Source of the DNA: Lumbricus rubellus
Taxonomy: Eukaryota > Annelida > Clitellata > Crassiclitellata > Lumbricidae
Assembly: GCA_945859605.1 (NCBI GenBank)
Contig: OX243814.1
Coordinates: forward strand, 25,402,686 to 25,466,685
Reading direction: 5' to 3'
Length of the DNA: 64,000 bases
Position numbers and translations under genes: made by a program. Numbering within the stretch: the stretch's first letter is position 1; the number at the start of each line of letters is the position of its first letter. Below, in pieces: positions 56,740 through 64,000 of this stretch. Under the pieces are notes generated by a model. It did not search any database, was not told the origin of the DNA, and was given only the letters and a program-made list of their open reading frames with translations.

Positions 56740-57393
56740 TCAAATGGGCGGAACAGTTACCGAAGTACTAGCCATAGAGGAGGAGGAAGACGACGAGGAA
56801 GAAGAAGAAGAAGAGGAAGCGGCCAGGTGGTCAAGTGGTTGCGATGTCGGTCTGCGCCCTGCTGAGCTCGACACCACAAGAGGCCTTTTGAAACAGAAAT
56901 AGGTCGCATCAGCGGTTAGCATCCACCCATACATAGGAGCTACATTGCTACAAGTGCTTTTCCTTGATTCCTCTTCACTGCCACTCCTTTTCCTTTCATC
57001 TAGAGCGGCAAATAAGTTGATTGGGCAAGTGTTCGTTTTTAGCTGACGATGACGCCTAATACGATTGTCATCATCATCGTCATCATCATCATTATCATCA
57101 TCATCATCATCATCGTCGTCATCATCATCATCATCGTCGTCGTCGTCGTCATCATCATCATCATCGTCGTCGTCGTCGTCATCATCATCATCATCGTCGT
57201 CATCGTCGTCGTCATCATCATCATCATCGTCGTCATCGTCGTCGTCGTCGTCATCGTCGTCGTCGTCGTCATCGTCGTCGTCGTCGTCATCGTCGTCGTC
57301 GTCATCGTCGTCGTCATCGCATTGATCGCAACCACTAGATCCGGACGCCAGCCATTTTTTCTGCGGCGATAGATACGAATTCATGATCCTCAA
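56740..57393 (-). other. poly-Asp open frame over a microsatellite
   Basis: A 217-codon frame whose centre is about 80 aspartates encoded by the GAT/GAC repeat at 57064-57318, followed by a serine run. The non-repeat ends are unremarkable and match no family I know. Probably an artefact; a real acidic protein exon is not excluded. Confidence 0.12.
57064..57318 (+). repeat. CATCATCGTCGTC microsatellite with 30-bp higher-order unit
   Basis: CAT and CGT trinucleotides alternate in blocks. From about 57100 a 30-bp unit of five CAT then five CGT triplets repeats about three times, then shorter blocks. Confidence 0.9.
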
Positions 57394-57664
57394 TCTCTTG
57401 GGTCCCTTGTTTAACTAGGATTTTTCATTCACATGCAATTATAATTATAGGTCCAACAGCATCGTTTTAGCAACACAGTATAAACTGAAGATTATAGCAC
57501 GAATAACTTTTGTCCAATCGAAAAATCCAACCCAATGGAGGTAGACATGGGGTCACGAAAGAGTAACGTCCGAATGGCGTGGCATCCAGAGTGATGCTGA
57601 AATCTGTTTATTTATTATGACTGCATCATCGCTGCAGCAGCGATTTGATATCAGCAGGAGACCG

Positions 57665-57931
57665 TTACCAACGAGTTATTATCAATGCCATAGCAACTTT
57701 CAATTGTCTATGACAACAAATGGACTTGGCATTCAACTCTCCATTTAAACGAATTAATCTGTAGTTAGTTCCGGACATTTTGTTTGAACAGTTTATACTC
57801 AACGCTTTGGTATCATCTCTGATAAATCTGCTAAGACCAGCTATCTGGGTCAATACTATTATGCAGATGTCCTTGCTTGATGCTATTATTGCTATAAGGG
57901 GCACGGCAGCCTCCTCCTTGCTAGCCGCCAT
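57665..57931 (-). CDS. possible first coding exon, unknown protein
   Basis: The minus strand has an ATG at 57931 in a good context (G at -3, G at +4) at the edge of a CpG-rich patch. The frame runs 88 codons to a stop and starts MAASKEEAAVPLIAIIAS, with a mildly hydrophobic stretch. A weak donor (GTATAA) near residue 45 would shorten it to a first exon. Upstream (58040-58085) lie a CRE half-site and CCAAT. I do not recognise the product and have no downstream exon. Confidence 0.2.
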   Translation of the reverse strand: MAASKEEAAVPLIAIIASSKDICIIVLTQIAGLSRFIRDDTKALSINCSNKMSGTNYRLIRLNGELNAKSICCHRQLKVAMALIITRW

Positions 57932-58090
57932 ATCACCTTGCAGGTGCTGCTGCTGCTCCCTGGTGCCTGTGTTATGCCCGAATGCACCCGCAGCCAACCT
58001 GTATCCAGGGCCGTCCGTCCGTGCGTGCGTTCGTGCAGATCGCCCCTGGCAACGACGTCACATCGCATGCATTGACCAATGACCACTCAC
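57890..58090 (-). promoter_or_regulatory. CpG-rich patch, possible minus-strand promoter
   Basis: CG-dense sequence with 'cgtccgtccgtgcgtgcg', a GACGTCAC half-palindrome at about 58055 and ATTGGTC-type CCAAT sequence on the minus strand at about 58075. It lies just upstream of a minus-strand ATG at 57931. Confidence 0.25.
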
Positions 58091-58219
58091 ACTCACACTG
58101 GCATGGAGTCATGGACAGCGCGGGGTCCACGGTGGGTTAAACTCGAGCCCTGAGGAATTCACCCTCCATTCATCCCTCCGTCCCAGTCCAACCGATGGAG
58201 ATAGAGACTGATGTGTGTC

Positions 58220-58222
58220 TGT

Positions 58223-58253
<31 letters not shown>

Positions 58254-58312
58254 GTGTGTGTCTGTTGTGTGTCTGTTGTGTGTCTGTTGTGTGTGTCTGT
58301 TGTGTGTGTGTC
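58220..58312 (+). repeat. (TG)n / TCTGTTGTGTG repeat
   Basis: TG dinucleotides followed by several copies of 'tgtctgttgtg'. Confidence 0.92.
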
Positions 58313-58597
58313 ACAGTGATGAATGTCCGACCTTGCTCCAACTGCGGCTGACGGAGAATGATTGATAACTGACCGCTTGACCGGCTTAATGACCACCGAC
58401 GAAGTAACCAGAGAAATCGACGGACAGATGGACAAACGGAGAACGTAATAAGAGAGTCAGACACAACAAGACGCATATATAACTGGAAGACACAAGTGAT
58501 GAATACAAACGACTAATTATAAATATCGTCTGTTATTTCAAAACCGAACAAAAAACAGTAAGATTACATGGCATGTATGAATGTATGTATGTATGCT

Positions 58598-58812
58598 TGA
58601 GCACTTGTTATAGCGCCACTTCAAGATCTATTCAGAGGCGCTACTCTACATCGCGGACACTGAGTCGGAGTTTCATGCCAATGCGCATGAACAATTGAGC
58701 GAATGACTTGCCCAGGGTTCATACCCGGCGGTTTCATATGGATTCGAACCTTCAACCTTCCGTCTTCAAGACACCGAACACACCACTACTGTCACTACAC
58801 CACCGCGTGCCA
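58598..58812 (-). mobile_element. tRNA-derived SINE, family 1, best preserved
   Basis: Minus strand: head 'gcggtggtgtagtgac' (A-box-like), B box GGTTCGAATCC (complement of 58740-58750), body and tail 'cttgaagtggcgctataaca'. A TATG microsatellite seed at 58570-58597 sits at its tail, like the giant tract at 5727. Confidence 0.78.
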
Positions 58813-59878
58813 TTAAGACATAGTAGCGACAGTTTAGCATAAGCTTAAATCAGCTGTTTGTCGGTTTTCAAGTCATATAATTATTTGTGTAGATTGTTAC
58901 ATCGTCATGAATGGTGTCAGGAAACTAGATTTTCCTATTTGCACCGTTAGCCCCATATACTTGCAAACCAGCATTTTCTTTATAGCCTACAGGCGACGAC
59001 CTTGTATCATGCAATGCACTCCTAGTCACGTAGGCCTATAGGCTATAATTGCTTTTGTGTCCTCGAATTTCACAGCGTTCTATTTTCATTCTATAGAATC
59101 GCATAGGCTATAAAACATTTTTACAATTGCTGCATTAAGGAAAGTATAGGCCTACCCAATATTAGGACATAACTACTTTTAAGCGATAGAACAGGAAAAT
59201 GTCTCCATGAAATGAATCATAATAATCACACACAAATGTTCAATATTTTGTTCACTGCCATCACTGTTTTTGTGGCTGTTCAGTAAATAAATTGAGTTGA
59301 ATAGAGTTGAATATAAATACGATCATGTCAGACTTGGCTTAAGCAGGTACATAATACAGAATTATGGCTTTGTTCTTAAATGCTAATTCCTGTTCGTTGA
59401 TAATAAGACCTTCTGGATTACATGCTTGGGCTTATAGGAGGTAGCCATGGACTTGCAGACTTCTGAAATAGGAATGCAACTGATTCTACAGCGGCAGCTT
59501 CACTGTAGGCTACACAGTGTGCAGTGTACATCTTTGTTGTCTATAATTGTGGGATGTGACTAAATTTTAATAGTGTTGGGCGTCTCGTGCTGCATTGTAG
59601 TTTTCCACTTTCTTTTTCTCCTTTCCCTATCCAATACCAGTAGCCTATAGACTCATTATCCTCTTAGGGGACCACCGACGCCTGCTGTGTTGAGAGTTTA
59701 AACCACCAACGACTCATTGACACCCACACATTACCCCCCCCCACCTACAACCTTCAAAACAATATCGTCGCTGCATCAATTCACTTATTCTAATGAGTGT
59801 GGCTATCTTTATTCATATACAATTATATGTCTGTATTAAATATATAGGCCTATATTAAAAAAGGTCATAATGAGTATT
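58813..59878. other. no gene recognised
   Basis: AT-rich sequence with several TAGGCCTA octamers and no supported feature. Confidence 0.5.
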
Positions 59879-59929
59879 ATATGTAACTAGCTGGGGTACC
59901 CGGCGTTGCCCGGGAAATTTAGGATTAGA

Positions 59930-60920
59930 CCCGCTCAGGCCACAACCAAACCACACCCCACCTCCACCCAACCCCGTACAGCACCTCTTCCATCCGTTCC
60001 CGCTTCACCCCTCCACCCCATCCTCACCACACCCCCACCTCCACCCCAAAACCCCCACCCCACCCCGTACACCCACACCTCCACCCGCCCCCGCTTCACA
60101 CCTCCACCCCACCCACCCCCACCCTCACCACACCCAGTTCACCCGCCCCATGCCACTCATTTCACCCACCCACACCACACCTCCACCCCACCTCGTACAT
60201 CCCACCCCCTTCCATCCGCCCCGCTTCACCCCTCCACGCCACCTCCACCCCATCCTCACCACACCCCCACCTCCACCCCAAAGCACCCCACCTCACCCAC
60301 ACCCTGCACCCGCCCCGCTTCACACCTCCACCCCTCCACCTCACCCCACTCCCAACCCTCACCACACCCCGTTCACCCGCCCCATGCCACCCTTTTCACC
60401 CACCCACACCACACCTCCACCCCACCTCCACCCCACCCCGTACACCCCACCCCCTTCCATCCGCCCCCGCTTCACTTCTCCACGCCACCTCCACCCCATC
60501 CTCACCACACCCCCACCTCCACCCCAAAGCTTCCACCCCACCCCACCCACCCTTCCACCCGCCCCGCATCACACCTCCACCCCTCCACCTCACCCCACCC
60601 TCACCACACCCTCACCTTCACCCCACCTCCACTCCTCCACCCCACCTCCACCCCACACTCTCACCACATTCCCACCTCCACCCCCGAACCCCACCCCACC
60701 CCGTCCACCCCACCTCGTTCACCCGCCCCATCCCACCCCTTCCGCCCTCCACCTACCACTTCCACCCATCCTACACTCACCCCTACCCTCCACCCCACCA
60801 CCCGAACCCCCAGCCCAAGCCAGCTCCCACCCCACCCCACACCCTCCACCAACACACCCCAAACTCACCCACCCGACAACACCCCACCACACTCTGACCT
60901 CTCCACCTGTACGCCACCCG
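59930..60920 (+). repeat. C-rich, G-depleted repeat block
   Basis: Nearly 1 kb almost without G on the plus strand, built from 'ccacctccaccccatcctca'-type motifs with an internal tandem duplication of about 240 bp. Long Pro/His/Thr frames here are compositional artefacts. Confidence 0.88.
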
Positions 60921-60934
60921 TGAAATTAGGGTTT

Positions 60935-61170
60935 AATGGGACGAAGAGGGTGGGGAAGGAGCGGAGGGGAGCGATGGACGTGGGAGGAGAGGGGGAGGGG
61001 TAGGGGGTTGGGAGGGGTTGGGGAGGGGTTGGAGAGGGATCGGAGAAAGGGGATGGGCAGGGGAGGAGAGGGAGAGGAGAGGGGAGGGGCAGGCGAAGGG
61101 GGAAGGTTGGCAGAGGGAAGGGGAGGGGTGGGTGAGGGGGTTGGGAAGGGGGAGGTAGGGAGGGATGGTT
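60935..61170 (+). repeat. purine-rich (GGGAGAGG) block
   Basis: About 235 bp of G and A on the plus strand, immediately after the C-rich block, so strand asymmetry flips within the element. Confidence 0.88.
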
Positions 61171-61282
61171 GAATGCTCTTTTCAGCCACAGCAACGCGTG
61201 GCCGGGTTCAGCTAGTTGACTATAATTATAGTAAGACTTTACAGCAAAGCGGATTGGAAGATCATTGAAATGAAATGTTCAG

Positions 61283-61460
61283 GGCTTAACGACACTGTTT
61301 CATATCGAAGATGATTAGTGTCGGAGGCAGAGAACAACCTCACACTCCACGTTTATATTGCGACCGAGCCACCCGCTGTAAAGATCCGACCGGGAGTTGA
61401 ACCCGCGCCGCCAGCGCGGCGAGCGGGCTACAACCCACTCGACCACGCAGGATCTTCAGA
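61283..61460 (-). mobile_element. tRNA-derived SINE, family 2
   Basis: Minus strand: head 'cctgcgtggtcgagtgggtt' (A-box region), GGGTTCAACTCCCGG (B-box region), tail 'cgacactaatcatcttcgat' and 'acagtgtcgttaagc'-type end. The head has a tRNA-like stem pattern but no evidence of function. Confidence 0.7.
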
Positions 61461-61798
61461 AGATCATTTACATCAGCTGCGTTTATATAATGACCATGCA
61501 AGCGTTTAAAAAGGTGTTTAATAAACTTAGGGTTATCGCCCCCACCGCGGCCCCTATGGTGGGGGAGATTCGCCAACAACTCCACTGGGTGGTTCCGATG
61601 GCCCTCTGTCTAGGTGCAAAGTTTGAAATCAATAGCTGCGTTTTATTGAAAAAATTTTTTGGGGGTTTCGCCCCCCACCCTGGCCCCCATGGTTATAAAG
61701 AATCGCCAACCCCTCCACTGGGTGTCCGACGCCGAGATGGAGAGAGTAGTGAAGGTTTGGAGCGAAAGGGTCAACAACTGTCGAAATGCATTCCGGTC

Positions 61799-61842
61799 AA
61801 ACACACAGACAGACAGACACACAGACAGACAGACAGACAGAA
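61799..61842 (+). repeat. (CAGA)n microsatellite
   Basis: Short ACAG repeats near the right end of the composite element. Confidence 0.9.
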
Positions 61843-62336
61843 TCCTCTCTTTATTAATATAGATATGTAAGCATGCATATACGCTTCAAATAATATATAT
61901 TGTTGAGAACCTGGGATTTCCCTCCTTAGGCCATGTTCCATAGGCTCCGCCCCCTAGGCCTTGTTCCCCGCCTCCTAGGCCATGTTCCGTAGGCCATGTT
62001 CTGCTCTGGGCCTTGTTCCCTAGGCCATGTTCCCTAGGCTCCGCCTCCTAGGCCATGTTCCGTAGGCCATGTTCTGCTCTGGGCCTTGTTCCCTAGGCCA
62101 TGTTCCCTAGGCTCCGCCTCCTAGGCCATGTTCCGTAGGCCATGTTCTGCTCTGGGCCTTGTTCCCTAGGCCATGTTCCCTAGGCTCCGCCTCCTAGGCC
62201 ATGTTCCGTAGGCCATGTTCTGCTCTGGGCCTTGTTCCCTAGGCCATGTTCCATAGGCTCCGCCTCCTGAGCCTTGTTCCGTAGGCCATGTTTCATAGAG
62301 CTCCGCCCCATGGGCCTTGTTCCTCGCCCTGTAGGA

Positions 62337-62346
62337 TATAAATAGA
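62337..62346 (+). promoter_or_regulatory. TATA box in the second LTR
   Basis: ATATAAATAG just 3' of the 73-bp repeat block. It is the only strong TATA box in the LTR and would start the genomic RNA about 30 bp downstream. Confidence 0.55.
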
Positions 62347-62538
62347 GGGAGCGTGGAGTAGAGCAACGTCCAACGTCCAACGTCCGAAGAGCTGGAATAG
62401 ATGTAGTTGGGACCACGTCAGTAAGAGGTAGTTGAGGAGAGAAGTAAGACCGTCAGTCTGTCAGTCAGGGGTTCAGTGCCGTAGTAAGAATTAGACAGTC
62501 GTTGTGTGCTTTGATTCTGTGCTGCGATCGTGACGTTT

Positions 62539-62544
62539 AATAAA
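62539..62544 (+). terminator. polyadenylation signal in the second LTR
   Basis: AATAAA located after the TATA box within the LTR, as expected for the R region of a retrotransposon. Confidence 0.45.
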
Positions 62545-62731
62545 GAGTATCGAAAAGAACTCTGTGTCTTCAGCATTTCTTGTGGGAAAAGACGTTCTGT
62601 GACTCTGGTTCGAATCGCCGTCGGCAGAAGTGTAGTAAGTTCTTCGAAATACCACGAAGGCCGAACTTACGCTCCCGGGGAGCGACACGCGTGCCTTACC
62701 ACCGACCGGCACATCCTGATTCTCGTTACAC

Positions 62732-62749
62732 TGGTACCAGCGGAAGTGG
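62732..62749 (+). promoter_or_regulatory. primer binding site of second LTR element
   Basis: TGGTACCAGCGGAAGTGG lies one base after the presumed LTR end. It opens with TGG, as primer sites complementary to a tRNA CCA end do. The tRNA was not identified. Confidence 0.5.
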
Positions 62750-62791
62750 GGTTCTTGAGGTTCTGCCGACGACAACCTGAATCATCCGAGA

Positions 62792-64000
62792 ATGCTGACG
62801 GAAGACGACGAGATCACGATCCAGTATCCGAGGCCGTTTGAGATCCGCACGACATCCGACTTGTCTACGCCTGCCGCCCGCAGATCGACAACGGACCCGA
62901 ACGTTTTGATCGAAGAACTCGGTTCCGATGACGACGACAGACCGGCGACGACGAGCTACCGAGAAAGGACTGACCTACTGGTTTCGAGGTCAGAATTGGA
63001 GGACCTGGTCAAACTGCTGCGTAGCCGACCAACGCCGATGAAACCCGGACGATTTGATGGGACCGGTTCGCTGGAGTCATTTCTGGTGCAATTCGAAGTG
63101 TGCGCCCGATACAACAAATGGACAGCGTCGGAAAAGGTCGACCAATTGCGGTGTGCGTGGGAAAAGGCAGCGACGCAACTCCTCTGGGACTTCGGGGCGC
63201 AGCCGAACGTAAGTTACGAGAAATTGGTGGAACGTCTCCGACACAGATACGGGACAGAGGGTCAGGCTGAAACCTTCCGTGCCCAGCTGTATTATCGTCG
63301 TCAACGAGCAGAAGAAAGTCTGAGTGATCTGCTTCACGAGATTCGCCGTCTCGTCGTTTTGGCGTATCCTGTTCCATCGAATGAGACGACCCAGATCATC
63401 GCGAGAGACTCTTTCCTTGAGGCCATGCGAGACCGTGAACTTTCGCTGAAAGTTCGAGAGAGGGAGCCAAAGACTCTCGATGAAGCTTACCGCACCGCGC
63501 TTCGTCTGGACGCCTACCAGCGGACGAACGACTCCGACGACCGCAGAAGGCCTTCCAACCGCGTCAGGGGTACTCAAGAAACTGACGTGAGTACCCAGAT
63601 CCAGTCTACGCTTGACCGGTTCCTGGAGACGCAGCGAGACGACCAACGTCGATGGCAACGCGAGATGGAGAGACGGATCGACCAACAGTTCCAGGAACTG
63701 CGAGACCGAGCTCCTACCGAGGACGATTTGGGGCGCGACGATCGCCCCGGAAACCGCAGCTTCAGCGATCCACGCCAGGAAGGTTCGAGACGGGGTGTGA
63801 CCTGCTATAACTGCAACCGAGCGGGTCATATCTCCCGCAATTGTCGACAGCCGCGACGCCCTCCCAATCGCCGGAACGACGCCGGAACGAATGGAACAAA
63901 GGAACCGACGTCACCGGAACCGCCGGTGGCCATGAACCACACGACACGTCCGAGGTTGCCGAACCGCGCCAGTAACAACGCCGTTTACATCCGAGGGACG
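62792..64000 (+). CDS. Gag protein of LTR retrotransposon, partial
   Basis: An uninterrupted frame of 403 codons from ATG 62792 to the window edge, so the C-terminus is missing. The N-terminal 80 residues are acidic. A Ty3/gypsy-type Gag domain follows from about residue 84 (KPGRFDGTGSLESFL) to about 240. A charged, Arg/Asp-rich linker then leads to one CCHC zinc knuckle, CYNCNRAGHISRNC, at 338-351, which would bind the genomic RNA. A Pro/Arg-rich tail continues to the edge; protease and Pol should follow downstream. The leader from primer site to ATG is only about 60 bp. The intact frame suggests a young copy. Confidence 0.85.
   Translation, partial: MLTEDDEITIQYPRPFEIRTTSDLSTPAARRSTTDPNVLIEELGSDDDDRPATTSYRERTDLLVSRSELEDLVKLLRSRPTPMKPGRFDGTGSLESFLVQFEVCARYNKWTASEKVDQLRCAWEKAATQLLWDFGAQPNVSYEKLVERLRHRYGTEGQAETFRAQLYYRRQRAEESLSDLLHEIRRLVVLAYPVPSNETTQIIARDSFLEAMRDRELSLKVREREPKTLDEAYRTALRLDAYQRTNDSDDRRRPSNRVRGTQETDVSTQIQSTLDRFLETQRDDQRRWQREMERRIDQQFQELRDRAPTEDDLGRDDRPGNRSFSDPRQEGSRRGVTCYNCNRAGHISRNCRQPRRPPNRRNDAGTNGTKEPTSPEPPVAMNHTTRPRLPNRASNNAVYIRGT

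Larger units (their letters stand above)
59887..61862. mobile_element. composite element with C-rich core
   Basis: Begins CTAGCTGGGGTACCCGGCG and ends TTTATTAATATAG, flanked by ATATGTAA on both sides (59879-59886 and 61863-61870). A reversed copy of the first 30 bp lies at 61185-61215, so two units are fused or one is nested. It contains the C-rich block, a purine-rich block, a SINE and a CAGA microsatellite. I have seen the end sequences in interspersed animal repeats but cannot name the class. Confidence 0.5.
61901..62730 (+). repeat. putative 5' LTR with 73-bp U3 repeats
   Basis: Starts TGTTGAG and ends TTACA directly before a TGG-initiated primer site. Four tandem 73-bp units (phase markers GTTCTGCTCTGGG at 61998, 62071, 62144 and GTTCTGCTC at 62217) of 'ggccatgttcc..ctccgcctcctagg' type lie upstream of the TATA box, where enhancer repeats often sit. 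AATAAA lies about 200 bp downstream of the TATA box. Confidence 0.65.
61901..64000 (+). mobile_element. 5' part of a second LTR retrotransposon (Ty3/gypsy type)
   Basis: Begins with a long presumed 5' LTR (61901-62730, TGTTGAGAACC to CTCGTTACA), followed by a primer-site-like TGGTACCAG and a Gag frame that runs off the window. The 3' LTR is outside, so LTR boundaries and target duplication cannot be confirmed. Internal GC content is much higher than in the flanks. Confidence 0.75.

Noticed and set aside
59906..61003. 365-codon Pro/His/Thr-rich frame
   Set aside because: It arises from the C-rich repeat block inside a mobile element; no domain and no codon signature of a gene.

Overview
This is a gene-poor stretch of an animal nuclear genome, AT-rich and packed with transposable elements and simple repeats. 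The best clue to the host is a Ty3/gypsy-type retrotransposon with integrase upstream of reverse transcriptase (Gmr1-like order), an arrangement known mainly from deuterostomes. With the Tc1/mariner, hAT-like and tRNA-derived SINE content, this suggests a marine deuterostome invertebrate. The phylum cannot be fixed from this window. Nothing prokaryotic is present.

The only clear host gene is an intronless bZIP transcription-factor frame on the minus strand (31082-32434). It has a PAR/Giant/CES-2-like basic region and zipper and a CtBP-type VLDLS motif. Two CpG-rich patches (42213-42484 and 57890-58090) may be promoters or first exons of genes whose other exons lie outside or are unrecognisable.

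Layout: 1-6600 holds a 1.2 kb hAT-like element with a second one nested in it (1591-2783), and a 1.9 kb foldback element with 8-bp target duplications that carries an array of TGACGTCA palindromes (3790-5722), followed by a giant TATG microsatellite. 6601-9690 and 18654-22550 are two members of one foldback family: long inverted arms, 3-bp target duplications and unrelated cargo (a GGAT minisatellite in one; a decayed cellular-looking gene, itself split by a retroposon, in the other). 11087-16015, 25870-26885, 34284-35287 and 52707-53911 are Tc1/mariner-type elements with decayed DD37D or DD37E transposases, several rebuilt into long-armed palindromes. 22875-23235, 30752-31046, 38025-38357, 40231-41064 and 52401-52635 are short elements with 8-bp target duplications. 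43003-49539 is a complete, recent Gmr1-like LTR retrotransposon with identical LTRs and an intact Gag-Pol frame. 59887-61862 is a composite element with an extremely C-rich core. From 61901 to the window end is the 5' LTR and gag of a second LTR retrotransposon.

The most unusual signal cuts across all of this. The palindrome TAGGCCTA occurs about fifty times by eye, against about one expected. At several places the sequence shows it is a small insertion of GGCC (or GGC) at a TA with duplication of the TA. That is what an excision scar of a TA-targeting transposon with GG...CC termini would look like. The DD37E element at 52709-53909 has such termini.
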